A stretch of 64,000 bases of DNA, from NCBI RefSeq assembly GCF_041228405.1, contig NZ_CP133888.1, forward strand, positions 2,046,001-2,110,000, written 5' to 3'. The notes beneath the pieces were generated by a model. That model searched no databases. It was not told the origin of the DNA and was given only the letters and a program-made list of their open reading frames with translations. Positions 7,494 to 16,152 of the stretch are shown here, piece after piece. Source of the DNA: Salinilacustrithrix flava (lineage in GTDB: Bacteria > Actinomycetota > Acidimicrobiia > Acidimicrobiales > Salinilacustritrichaceae). Positions within the stretch are counted from its first letter, which is position 1. Each line of letters begins with the position of its first letter. The position numbers and the translations under genes were made by a program.

Positions 7494-8956
7494 CCACGGA
7501 GCTGGCCGTGCGCCAGCCGCTGCGGTTGCACGCGGATCCGACCCGCGTGATCGCGAAGCTGTTCGTGCCCGGACACCCCGAGCCGCGCGGTGGGCGACAG
7601 GTGTCGGATGCCGTCAGCCACGTGCTCGACCTCGGCGACGAGCAGGTTGCCGACGGCCTCGCCGAGCTCGTCATCCGCTTCGGCGCCCGCCACCGAGACC
7701 TCCGCGCCACGTTCGAGCGCCACGCCGAGCGGATCGCCAACCGGCTCCCTGAGGGAGCCGCCCTGACCGAGGAGCGCCGGCTGCTGCTCGGTGCGACGTT
7801 CACCCACGAGTACAGCATCGAGGCCGCTGCGCTCTGCAACCCGTCGTTCGTCGCCGCGCCCAGCCAGGCCGGCGCACGCGCCGGAACGCTCGACCTGGTG
7901 ATGAGCACCCGCGGGATCGGCGAAGGTCACCGGTCCTCCATCGGCTTCCGGACTGCATCGGTCGACGAGCGCGGCCAGGTCACCATCGACGAGCGGGGAC
8001 CGTTCGCCGGCGCCGGCAGGCTCTCGTCCGGGACGCTCCACGCCGATGCCTTCCGAGGGATGGCGCGGCGGGTCCGTGACGACGTCGAGGCCACGACCTG
8101 GGTCCTGGATGCGCTCGGCGACGAGTTCACGAGGGCCGAGCTCGACGGCCGCCTCGCCGAGCTCGAGGGCCAGGACGACACCCGCCCGGGCGTGGCGAAG
8201 ACGGTCCGACGCCTGCGAGCGCTCGCCGAGCGGGGCTACTGCGTCGACTTCGACCCGTCCTCCCCGATCGACGAGCGGGTGCTCTACCCGGTGACGAGTG
8301 CCGAGGTGAGCGGCGTCGAGGATGCTCGCTTCGTCCGCTTCGAGGACGACGACCGGGTCGTCTACTACGCCACCTACACGGCCTACGACGGACGCGACAT
8401 CGGCCAGCAGCTGCTCGAGACCGCCGACTTCTCCACCTTCGAGGTCTCGCCGCTGCAGGGGGCGGCCGCCAGCAACAAGGGCCTCGCCCTGTTCCCCCGG
8501 CGCATCGACGGCCACTTCGTCGCACTGTCCCGCCACGACGGCACGAGCAACGCCGTTGCGGTCACCGACGACATCCGGCACTGGCCGACCGCGACGGCGC
8601 TGGGAGGCCAGGCGAAGCTCTGGAGCTCCATCCAGGTCGGCAACTGCGGCCCCCCGATCGAGACCGACGCCGGCTGGCTGGTCCTCACCCACGGCGTCGG
8701 ACCGATGCGCACCTACTCGATCGGCGCCTGCCTGCTGGACCTCGACGACCCGACGCAGATGATCGGCGAGCTGGCCGAGCCGCTGCTCACCCCCGGTCCG
8801 GACGAGCAGGACGGCTACGTGCCGAACGTCGTGTACTCCTGCGGCGCCGTGCGCCACGGAGCGAACCTCGTCATCCCCTACGGGGTGGGGGACTCCTCCA
8901 TCGGGTTCGCCTCCGCGGACATCGACGACGTGCTCGGCGCGATGTCCGGCTGCTGA
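7490..8956 (+). CDS. GH130-family glycosidase/phosphorylase
   Basis: 488 residues from GTG 7490, whose first bases overlap the stop of the toroid gene. The second half has the five-bladed propeller signature of GH130: SGVEDARFVRFEDDDRVV, YYATYTAYDG, then a region with ALFPRRIDGHFVALSRHDG, GNCGPPIETDAGWLVLTHGV and YVPNVVYSCGAVRHG. GH130 enzymes cleave beta-mannosides by phosphorolysis or hydrolysis. The long N-terminal helical part (about 200 residues) is as in the larger GH130 subfamilies. In context it would trim or recycle a mannose-containing glycan made by the two GT4 enzymes. Confidence 0.8.
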   Translation: MTTELAVRQPLRLHADPTRVIAKLFVPGHPEPRGGRQVSDAVSHVLDLGDEQVADGLAELVIRFGARHRDLRATFERHAERIANRLPEGAALTEERRLLLGATFTHEYSIEAAALCNPSFVAAPSQAGARAGTLDLVMSTRGIGEGHRSSIGFRTASVDERGQVTIDERGPFAGAGRLSSGTLHADAFRGMARRVRDDVEATTWVLDALGDEFTRAELDGRLAELEGQDDTRPGVAKTVRRLRALAERGYCVDFDPSSPIDERVLYPVTSAEVSGVEDARFVRFEDDDRVVYYATYTAYDGRDIGQQLLETADFSTFEVSPLQGAAASNKGLALFPRRIDGHFVALSRHDGTSNAVAVTDDIRHWPTATALGGQAKLWSSIQVGNCGPPIETDAGWLVLTHGVGPMRTYSIGACLLDLDDPTQMIGELAEPLLTPGPDEQDGYVPNVVYSCGAVRHGANLVIPYGVGDSSIGFASADIDDVLGAMSGC

Positions 8957-8975
8957 TGGTGCACGGCGGCGCGTC

Positions 8976-10682
8976 TCAGCGGTCCGTCCAGTCGACCCAG
9001 TCGACGCCGGTGATCCGCACGTAGTCGGAGACGGCGGCCCCGAGGGTCGAGTAGTGGCGGTCCGGGCCGAAGCGCTCGGCCATCCCGTACCGGGCCAGGC
9101 GGTCCTTGACCGTGCCCTTCAGGCCGGCGAACACGAGGGTCACACCCTGCTCCGCCAGGGCGTCGTCGAGGAGGGCGAGTGTCTCGGCACCCGTCGAGTC
9201 GATGTCGCTGATGGGGTCTCCGACGATGACCACCCAGCGCACGGGGGTGGGGGAATCGGCGACGGTGTCGCGCACGACGTCCTCGAAGAAGCTGCAGTTG
9301 GCGAAGAAGAGCGGGGCGTCGAAGCGGACCATCACCAGTCCGGGCACGCGCCGGCCGTGCGGGTGACGAGCGCGGTCGTGGTAGCCCTTGCGACCGTCGA
9401 CGCGCACCAGCTCGGCGGAGTGCGGCCGCCACGCCCGGGCCACGAAGGCCCCGAGCGACAGGACGACGGCGATGGCGATGCCCTCGAGGACGCCGAAGAC
9501 GACCACGCCGGCGAAGGCTGCGAGGCTCAACCAGCCCTCGGTCCGGTTCATCGACCACAGCTGCACCACGCCACGGACATCGGCCACCCGGAGCACCGCT
9601 GCGATGACGACCGCCGCCAGCGCTGCGGAGGGCACGTGGCTCGTCAACCCGGGAGCCACGAGGAGCAGGAGTGCGACGACGGCGGCGCCGACCACGCTGG
9701 TGAGCTGGGTCCGAGCCCCGCTCTCGCGGGCGACCGGGGTGCGCGAGGAGCTGGCGCAGATGGGGAAGCCGCCCAGCGCACCGCACGCCAGGTTCGCCGC
9801 CCCCACTGCCACCATCTCCTGGTCCTTGTCGACGTCGTGCCCGTCGGCCATGGAGAAGGTGCGGCTGAGCACGCTGGAGTCGCCGAAGGCCACGATGGCG
9901 ATGCCTGCGGCAGCCGGTACGAGCTCGAAGACGTCGCCGAACCGCAGGTGGTCGAGGCTCGGCGCCGGCACCCCGCCGGGGAGGGACCCGATGACCGCCA
10001 CGTCGAGGTCGGCGGTGACGACGACCACGGCGCTCGCGAGCACCGCGACGAGCATCCACGGGATGCGCGGTGCGACCTCCCGCAGCACCACGATGCCGAC
10101 CAGCGCGCCGACGCCGACGCCGGCGGCGACTGCGGACACCGCGCCGTCTCGGATGCCGTCGATCAGTCCGCGGACCTCGTCGTCGATGCCGCCGGCCTCC
10201 ACGCTGAAGCCGAGGAGCTTGGGGACCTGGCTGAGCGCCACGACGACCGCGATGCCGTTGAGGTACCCGATGCTGATCGGCTTCGAGACGAGGTCGGTCA
10301 CGAAGCCCAGGCGCAGCAACCCTCCGAGGATCAAGATGACGCCGACCATCAGGGCGAGCAGGCCGGCGAGGCTCACGGCACGGTCCGTGTCGGCCAGGGC
10401 CAGCGGCGCGACGGCGGCGCCGATGACGGGGGCCAGCGATGAATCCGGTCCGAGGATCAGGGTTCGCGATGGGCCGACGACCGCGTAGGCCAGCAGCCCG
10501 GCGATGGTGGCGTAGAGGCCGGTGACCGGTGGGAGGCCGGCGACCTCGGCGTAGCCCATCCCGGCTGGCACCAGGAGCGCGCTGAGCGCGAGCCCGGCGA
10601 CGACGTCGTGGCGGAGGTCGGTGGCCTCGTAGCGGCGGAACGCCGCGAGCCCGGGCAGGACGTCGCTGAGCTTCCTCGTCAT
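8976..10682 (-). CDS. SulP-family anion transporter with STAS domain
   Basis: 568 residues with 10 to 12 membrane helices beginning DVVAGLALSALLVPAGMGYAEVAGLPPVTGLYA, the canonical SulP start, and a cytoplasmic STAS domain from about residue 430 (LVMVRFDAPLFFANC, GDPISDIDSTGAETLALLDD). SulP proteins move sulfate, bicarbonate or other anions, often with Na+ or H+. It is the last gene of the minus-strand run that includes modABC, six bases after the glutamate-synthase-like gene. It is one of three SulP genes in this window and the most diverged in its STAS part from the persulfide-operon copy. Confidence 0.9.
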   Translation of the reverse strand: MTRKLSDVLPGLAAFRRYEATDLRHDVVAGLALSALLVPAGMGYAEVAGLPPVTGLYATIAGLLAYAVVGPSRTLILGPDSSLAPVIGAAVAPLALADTDRAVSLAGLLALMVGVILILGGLLRLGFVTDLVSKPISIGYLNGIAVVVALSQVPKLLGFSVEAGGIDDEVRGLIDGIRDGAVSAVAAGVGVGALVGIVVLREVAPRIPWMLVAVLASAVVVVTADLDVAVIGSLPGGVPAPSLDHLRFGDVFELVPAAAGIAIVAFGDSSVLSRTFSMADGHDVDKDQEMVAVGAANLACGALGGFPICASSSRTPVARESGARTQLTSVVGAAVVALLLLVAPGLTSHVPSAALAAVVIAAVLRVADVRGVVQLWSMNRTEGWLSLAAFAGVVVFGVLEGIAIAVVLSLGAFVARAWRPHSAELVRVDGRKGYHDRARHPHGRRVPGLVMVRFDAPLFFANCSFFEDVVRDTVADSPTPVRWVVIVGDPISDIDSTGAETLALLDDALAEQGVTLVFAGLKGTVKDRLARYGMAERFGPDRHYSTLGAAVSDYVRITGVDWVDWTDR

Positions 10683-10688
10683 GCGAGC

Positions 10689-12206
10689 TCAGGACCCCAC
10701 TGCGCCAGGCGGCAACCCCCAGCCGGGCTCGTAGCCGAGCACCTCGGCCGCGGACCGGGTGGTGAAGCGGTCGAGCACCACCTCGAAGCTGTCGAGCGGG
10801 ACCAGGGAGGGGTGGTCGACCCCCGCCGCGCCCGCGAGGGAGGCCATCTCGGCCCGCAGCCCCTTGATGTAGGTCCCGGCGCGCACCGACTTCAGCGTGG
10901 GGTCGAGGCCTCGGACCAGCCAGGCGTTCTGCGTGGCGACACCGGTCGGGCAGTGGTCGGTGTGGCAGCGCTGGGCCTGGATGCAGCCGATCGCCAGCAT
11001 CGCCTCCCTCGCGACGTTCACCCCGTCGCACCCCATCGCGAGCGCGAACACCGCGGAGATGGGGAACCCGAGCTTGCCCCCGCCGAAGAAGGCCACGCCG
11101 TGGTGCAGCCCCTCGCGAGCGAAGGCCTTGTAGACGGTCGGGAAGGCTTGGACGAACGGGAGCGCCACGTGGTCGCTGAAGGCCAGGGGTGCCGCGCCCG
11201 TCCCGCCCTCGCCGCCGTCGACGGTGACGAAGTCGGGGCCGCGGCCCGTGGTCGCCATGTGGGCGGCGAGCTCGCTCCAGAAGGCGGCGTCGCCGACCGC
11301 GGACTTGATGCCCACCGGCAGGCCCGTGGCCGCGGCGATCCGCTCGACGAAGTCGACCAGCCCGGGGACGTCGTCGAACTCGGGATGGCGGCCGGGGCTG
11401 GCGACGGTGACGCCCGGCTCGACGCCGCGGATCTCGGCGATCTCGCCCGAGACCTTGGCTGCGGGCAAGAGGCCGCCCATCCCCGGCTTCGCGCCCTGGC
11501 TGAGCTTCACCTCGATGGCCCGCACCGGGTGGCGCTCGACGGTGGCGACGACCTTGTCGAGGTCGAACTGACCGTCGGCGTCCCGGGCGCCGAAGTAGGC
11601 GGTGCCGAGCTGCCAGACGAGGTCCCCGCCCTTCAGGTGGTGTGAGCTGATCCCGCCCTCACCGGTGTTGTGGAGGCAGCCGGCATCCGTGGCACCGCGG
11701 TTCAGGGCCTCGATGGCCGGCCCGCTCAGCGACCCGAAGCTCATGGCCGCGACGTTCACGACGGACCCGGGCGTGAAGGCGCCCGGCCGCTTCCGCCAGG
11801 CCCCGACGACCTTGCGCACGGCCACCTCGTCCCCGTAGAGGTCGACCGGGAACGGCGACTGGCGCAGCAGGAGGTAGCCGGGGGTGTCGATGTCGTTGTC
11901 GGTCCCGAAGCCGAACTTGTTGTTCTCCGCCTTGGCCGTCGTGTACACCCACCGCCGCTGATCGCGGGTGAAGGGCCGTTCCTGGTCGTTGTCGGTGACG
12001 ATGTACTGGCGCAGCTCGGGCCCGATGTGCTCGAGCATGTAGCGCAACCGCCCGATCAGCGGGTAGTTCCGCATGATGGCGCTCCGGCGCTGGGTCAGGT
12101 CGTAGCCGGCCAGCGCCACCGCAGCCGCGACGAGACCTGTGCCGATCCGTCGGGGCGTGGAGGTCACGGCGTCGAACCGTATCGACGTCGGGGTCGGCCG
12201 GCTCAT
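10689..12206 (-). CDS. FMN-binding glutamate synthase family protein
   Basis: 505 residues. One probable membrane helix near the N-terminus (GTGLVAAAVALAGYDLTQ) is followed by the GltB-type FMN TIM barrel: FGSLSGPAIEALNRGA, HNTGEGGISSHHL, VDGGEGGTGAAPLAF, GCDGVNVAREAMLAIGCIQAQRC. The cysteines of CIQAQRCHTDHCPTGVAT match the 3Fe-4S ligands of glutamate synthase. The glutamine amidotransferase domain is absent, so it is not a full GltB. Its role in these stand-alone membrane-linked forms is unsettled. It sits in a same-strand run 12 bases after modC. Confidence 0.85.
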   Translation of the reverse strand: MSRPTPTSIRFDAVTSTPRRIGTGLVAAAVALAGYDLTQRRSAIMRNYPLIGRLRYMLEHIGPELRQYIVTDNDQERPFTRDQRRWVYTTAKAENNKFGFGTDNDIDTPGYLLLRQSPFPVDLYGDEVAVRKVVGAWRKRPGAFTPGSVVNVAAMSFGSLSGPAIEALNRGATDAGCLHNTGEGGISSHHLKGGDLVWQLGTAYFGARDADGQFDLDKVVATVERHPVRAIEVKLSQGAKPGMGGLLPAAKVSGEIAEIRGVEPGVTVASPGRHPEFDDVPGLVDFVERIAAATGLPVGIKSAVGDAAFWSELAAHMATTGRGPDFVTVDGGEGGTGAAPLAFSDHVALPFVQAFPTVYKAFAREGLHHGVAFFGGGKLGFPISAVFALAMGCDGVNVAREAMLAIGCIQAQRCHTDHCPTGVATQNAWLVRGLDPTLKSVRAGTYIKGLRAEMASLAGAAGVDHPSLVPLDSFEVVLDRFTTRSAAEVLGYEPGWGLPPGAVGS

Positions 12207-12218
12207 CCCGCGGCTCGC

Positions 12219-13283
12219 TCAACGCTCGTAGACGGAGACGTCGACGGCCTTGATGCTGGCCCAGACCTGCTGGCCGGGGCGGAGGTCGAGGGTGTGGGCG
12301 GCGGTGGCGGTGACCTCGGCGGTGAGGCTGATCGGCCCGGAGAGCCGGACCCGGATGCGGTCCCGGTCGGCCTCGAGGTCGGCGACGGTGGCCGCCCAGA
12401 CGTTGCGGGGGCTGCCGTCGGGCCGCTCGGCGTACAGCGCGATGGCCTGCGGGCGGATGGCCAGGGCCACGTCGCCGCGGGGGACGTCGTCGTCCGCGGC
12501 GACCGTCAGCTCGCCGCCGTCGGCGAGGTGCACGGTGCTGCCGTCGAGGCGCCCGTGGAGGAGATTGATCCCGACGAGGTCGGCGACGTAGCGGGTCGCC
12601 GGCCGGCTCGTGATGTCGGCGGCGGTGCCGGTCTGGGTGATGCGGCCGTCCTCGACGATGACGAGCCGGTCGGCGAGGATCAGCGCGTCGATGGGATCGT
12701 GCGTGATGAGGATCCGGGCCCCCTCGAACGTGGTGAGGTGGCGGCGCAGCTCGGCCCGGACGTGGACGCGGGTGCTGGCGTCGAGCGCCGCGAGGGGTTC
12801 GTCGAGGAGCAGCAGCTTCGGGTTGGTGGCGAGCGCGCGTGCCAGCGCGACCCGCTGGGCCTGGCCTCCGGACAGCGCCGAGGGCCTCGACCGGGCGTGC
12901 TCGGCGAGCCCGAAGCGGTCGAGCCACGCGTCGGCCTGCTCGTGGGCGGCGGCCTTGTCGATGCCGCGCGAGCGGAGGCCGAAGGCGATGTTGTCCCGCG
13001 CGCTCATGCGGGGGAAGAGGAGGTAGTCCTGGAAGACGACGCCGATGGGGCGACGCTCGCTCGGCACGAACGTGGCGCTGTCGGGGCGGTCGAGGACGGC
13101 GCCGTCGAGGGTGATGCACCCGCCGTCGATGGGGACCAGGCCGGCGAGGGCGCGGACGATGGTGGTCTTGCCGGCCCCGTTGGGTCCGAGGATGGCGACC
13201 GCCTCACCCGTGTCGGCCCCGAGCGCGACGTCGAGGTCGAGGTCTCCGAGGCGCAGCCGGATCGCCGCGTCGAGCGTGCTCAT
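12219..13283 (-). CDS. modC: Molybdate ABC transporter ATPase
   Basis: 354 residues. Walker A GPNGAGKTT, Q-loop FQDYLLFPRM, ABC signature LSGGQAQRVALARAL, Walker B LLLLDEPLAALD and switch His ITHDP are all present. The C-terminal part after residue 250 (RGDVALAIRPQAIALY, NVWAATVADLEADRDRIRVRLSG) matches the TOBE/MOP oxyanion-binding domain typical of ModC. ATG 13283 overlaps the modB stop (ATGA). With modA and modB it imports molybdate, needed for the sulfite-oxidase-like molybdoenzyme at 49.4 kb. Confidence 0.93.
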   Translation of the reverse strand: MSTLDAAIRLRLGDLDLDVALGADTGEAVAILGPNGAGKTTIVRALAGLVPIDGGCITLDGAVLDRPDSATFVPSERRPIGVVFQDYLLFPRMSARDNIAFGLRSRGIDKAAAHEQADAWLDRFGLAEHARSRPSALSGGQAQRVALARALATNPKLLLLDEPLAALDASTRVHVRAELRRHLTTFEGARILITHDPIDALILADRLVIVEDGRITQTGTAADITSRPATRYVADLVGINLLHGRLDGSTVHLADGGELTVAADDDVPRGDVALAIRPQAIALYAERPDGSPRNVWAATVADLEADRDRIRVRLSGPISLTAEVTATAAHTLDLRPGQQVWASIKAVDVSVYER

Positions 13284-14071
13284 CGGAGCCAGCGATCGCG
13301 GAGCGGGATGAGCACGGCGAGGGAGACGGCGATCAGCACCAGGGAGAGGGCGATGGCGGCGTCCCGGTCGGACTCGAGGGCGAGGAACACCGCGAGCGGC
13401 ATGGTCTGGGTGCGGCCCTGCAGGTTGCCCGCGAAGGTGACGGTGGCGCCGAACTCGCCCAGGGCGCGGGCCCAGCACAGCACCGCGCCGGCGAGCACGG
13501 CGGGCATGGCGTTCGGGACGGTGATGCGCCTGAAGATGGTCCAGCGGCTCGCGCCGAGGGTGGCGGCGGCATCCTCGTAGCGCTCGTCCGCCGAGCGGAG
13601 CCCGGCTTCGACGGTGATGACCAGGAACGGCATGGCCACGAAGGTGTTGGCGGCGATCACCCCCCACAGCGAGAAGGGGAGCAGGAAGCCCGTGCCGTCG
13701 TAGATCGGCTCGCCGAGCAGGCCCCGGCGGCCGAACGCGAACAGCAGGGCGGCGCCGCCGACCACCGGCGGCAGCACCATGGGCAGGGTGACCAGGGCGC
13801 GGACGACCGCCCGGCCGGGGAAGTCGGTGCGGGCCAGCACCCAGGCGAGGGGGACACCGACGAGCAGCGAGAGCACGGTCGCGACGAGGGCGCTGACGAG
13901 GCTGAGGCGGAGGGCATCGGTGACGACGGGGTCGCCGAGGAGGCGCCCGAGGTCACCCCACGGCGTGCGCTGCAGGAGCGCCACCAACGGCAGGACGATG
14001 AAGGCCACCCCGACCGCGGCGAGGGGCAGCAGCACCCACGGGGCCCGGTTCCTGGTCCGACGTCGCCTCAT
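13280..14071 (-). CDS. modB: Molybdate ABC transporter permease
   Basis: 263 residues with about five to six membrane helices and the EAA loop, seen as YEDAAATLGASRWTIFRRITVPNAMPA, which contacts ModC. The ending DRDAAIALSLVLIAVSLAVL is usual for ModB. Coupled by 4-base ATGA overlaps to modA upstream and modC downstream. Confidence 0.92.
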   Translation of the reverse strand: MRRRRTRNRAPWVLLPLAAVGVAFIVLPLVALLQRTPWGDLGRLLGDPVVTDALRLSLVSALVATVLSLLVGVPLAWVLARTDFPGRAVVRALVTLPMVLPPVVGGAALLFAFGRRGLLGEPIYDGTGFLLPFSLWGVIAANTFVAMPFLVITVEAGLRSADERYEDAAATLGASRWTIFRRITVPNAMPAVLAGAVLCWARALGEFGATVTFAGNLQGRTQTMPLAVFLALESDRDAAIALSLVLIAVSLAVLIPLRDRWLR

Positions 14072-14829
14072 GCCCGCTCGAACCCCGCCCGCTCGAGGAC
14101 GGCCTGCCCCTCGTCGCTGCGCACGAGCTCGACGAACGCCGCGGCGAGGTCGGCGTCCCCGGAGCCGGTGACGGTGCCGATGGTGTACGACGTGCTGACG
14201 TCGATCTCCGCCGGGAGGTCGATGCCCTGCACGCCCCCACCTGCGGCGAGCACATCGGTCACGTACACCAGCCCGGCATCGAGCTCGCCGGCCTCCACCT
14301 TGGTGAGCAGCGCCCGCACGTCCGGCTCGGCGGTGTCCGGTGAGGGCGTCACGCCGGCGGCATCGAGGGCCTGGCGTCCGAGGACGCCGCAGGGGACCTC
14401 CTCGGCGCAGAGCCCGATCAGCAGGTCCGGGTCGGCGAAGTCCGCGAGGCCGTCGACCGCGGCCGGGTTGCCGGCGGGCACGGCGATCTGCAGTCGGTTC
14501 GTCGCGAACACCGTCGCCGACCCCACCTCGCCGGCCTCGATCACCTCGTCCATGTTCGCCACGTTCGCAGAGGCGAACACGTCCGCCGGGGCACCGGCGA
14601 GGATCTGCTCGCGCAGCGACGACGACCCAGCGAAGCTCAGCTCGACCGACGTGCCCTCGTGGGCGGCCTCGAACGCCTGGGCCAGCTCGGTGAAGGCATC
14701 GGACAGCGATGCGGCCGCGAACACCGTGACCGAGCGGCCTGACGTCGCCTCGGAGGTCGCGTCATCACCGCATGCCGCCAGGGCGAGGACCGCGATCAGG
14801 CTCGCGGTGAGGATGGCCAGCCGTCGCAT
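14068..14829 (-). CDS. modA: Molybdate-binding lipoprotein
   Basis: 253 residues with a signal peptide and lipobox LALAAC, then VTVFAAASLSDAFTELAQAFE, which is the classic ModA opening with the AASL oxyanion loop. Other ModA marks are FAGSSSLREQILAGAPADVFASA, and the TSYTIGTVTGSGD strand before the C-terminal helix. ATG 14829 (MRRLAIL) is preferred over ATG 14838. Its 5' end lies inside the end of the upstream MFS gene (65-base overlap), an unusually long overlap that fixes the order MFS, modA, modB, modC in one transcript. Confidence 0.92.
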   Translation of the reverse strand: MRRLAILTASLIAVLALAACGDDATSEATSGRSVTVFAAASLSDAFTELAQAFEAAHEGTSVELSFAGSSSLREQILAGAPADVFASANVANMDEVIEAGEVGSATVFATNRLQIAVPAGNPAAVDGLADFADPDLLIGLCAEEVPCGVLGRQALDAAGVTPSPDTAEPDVRALLTKVEAGELDAGLVYVTDVLAAGGGVQGIDLPAEIDVSTSYTIGTVTGSGDADLAAAFVELVRSDEGQAVLERAGFERA

Positions 14830-16144
14830 CGCGCCCATCCTCCCGCGCCCCGCCGGTCGGCGGCGACACGAACATCGTCGCGACGGCGAGGAGGACCGAG
14901 ACCGCGCCGAGCGCGTTGAGCACGGGCGTGTAGGAGTCGAAGAGGTCGAGCCCGAGGGAGACGATGAGCGGACCGACCGCGCTGGCCCCCACGCCCGCAG
15001 CCATCACCACGCCGCGGATCTGGCCGATGGTGGCGATGCCGAACCAGCGGGGGAGGGCGGTGGCCTCGATCGTCCGGATGGCGGCGCCGGACGCGCCGAG
15101 CGCAGCGCCGTAGGCAGCCGCGGTCACGGTGCTGCCGATGGTCTGCACGAGCACCGGCGAGGCCCCGAGCACGACGAGCGCGATCGCCGTGAGCAGTCGG
15201 GGTGACACCTGGTCGGCGACCCGGCCGGCGGCGAGCGCGGCGACGGCTCCGGCGATGGTGAGGGGGAGGAAGGCCGCCGCAGCCTCTGTGGTGCTGAGCC
15301 CCTGTCCGGTGAGCAGGTCGATGTGGTGGAACATCAACCCGGTGCCGATGAGCGCCGCCAGGGCGGCGGCGCCGGTCATGGCGAGGAACGCGGGGTGGCG
15401 GACGACGTCGCGCACCGGCCAGGACGGCGCCGGCGCGACCGCCGGCGGTCGCGGTCGGGTCCTCGCAGCATCGGCTCGAGTGGTGTCGGTGGCGAAATCG
15501 TCGGTCGCTGGGTCGTGGTCGTGGCGCGGGTCGCGGATGAGCCAGCGTCCGAGCGGCAGCACGATGGCCCAGGCGGCGAGACCGAGGACGATCCAGGACG
15601 TCCGCCACCCGACGAGGGCGATCAGCGCGGCCGAGCCGATGGGGACGAGGGACATGAGACCGCTGCCGGCGGCCGCCTTGATGCCGTTGGCGAACCCGCG
15701 GCGCTCGTCGAACCAGATCGCGACGGTGGTGGTCGCCGTGAGCGTGAGGGCGCCCTGGCCGAGGATGCGGGTGCCGGCGAAGCCGATGGCCAGCGTCACG
15801 AACCCGGTCACGCCGGCCATCGCGATGAGCACGGCACCGAAGCCCGAGCCGAACAGCAGCGTGGCGGTCCGCACGCCGCGACGGTCGATGAGCCTGCCGG
15901 CGGCGGGCATGGTGAGCGCCCCGGACAGGGTGCCCAGCAGGTACGCGGACGAGACGGCGGACCGGGAGAGGTCGAGGTCGGACGCGAAGTGGTCGACGAA
16001 GACCGAGATCCCCACCGTCTGGCCCGGAGCCGTGGCGCCTTGCAGGACGATGGCCCCGGCGAGCACGTACCACGGGAACCGGCCGCTGTTGCGGTCCGGT
16101 GCTGCCGTGGTGGTCTCCACCAGCTCGGACGGGGTCGCGGTCAT
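14765..16144 (-). CDS. Major facilitator superfamily transporter
   Basis: 459 residues with about 12 membrane helices. The MFS loop motif appears as GRLIDRRGVRT in the first half. NarK-like or oxalate/formate antiporter-like proteins share the pattern ISVFVDHFASDLDLSRSAVSSAYLLGT near the N-terminus. It starts 8 bases after the stop of the SulP gene and its last 65 bases overlap modA, so it is co-transcribed with molybdate uptake. An anion substrate is plausible from context but not visible in the sequence. Confidence 0.8.
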   Translation of the reverse strand: MTATPSELVETTTAAPDRNSGRFPWYVLAGAIVLQGATAPGQTVGISVFVDHFASDLDLSRSAVSSAYLLGTLSGALTMPAAGRLIDRRGVRTATLLFGSGFGAVLIAMAGVTGFVTLAIGFAGTRILGQGALTLTATTTVAIWFDERRGFANGIKAAAGSGLMSLVPIGSAALIALVGWRTSWIVLGLAAWAIVLPLGRWLIRDPRHDHDPATDDFATDTTRADAARTRPRPPAVAPAPSWPVRDVVRHPAFLAMTGAAALAALIGTGLMFHHIDLLTGQGLSTTEAAAAFLPLTIAGAVAALAAGRVADQVSPRLLTAIALVVLGASPVLVQTIGSTVTAAAYGAALGASGAAIRTIEATALPRWFGIATIGQIRGVVMAAGVGASAVGPLIVSLGLDLFDSYTPVLNALGAVSVLLAVATMFVSPPTGGAREDGRDATAGHPHREPDRGPRPGGMR

Positions 16145-16152
16145 CGGCGGCG

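Noticed and set aside
5284..8956. Extended starts at 5101 and 7322 for the glycan genes
   Set aside because: The added residues are low-complexity and overlap promoter or the previous gene in another frame; GTG 5284 and GTG 7490 have better start signals.
11670..13580. Long plus-strand frame antisense to modC and the glutamate-synthase-like gene
   Set aside because: Composition is Asp/Gly/Val/Arg repeats, no domain signal; the minus-strand genes have complete motifs.
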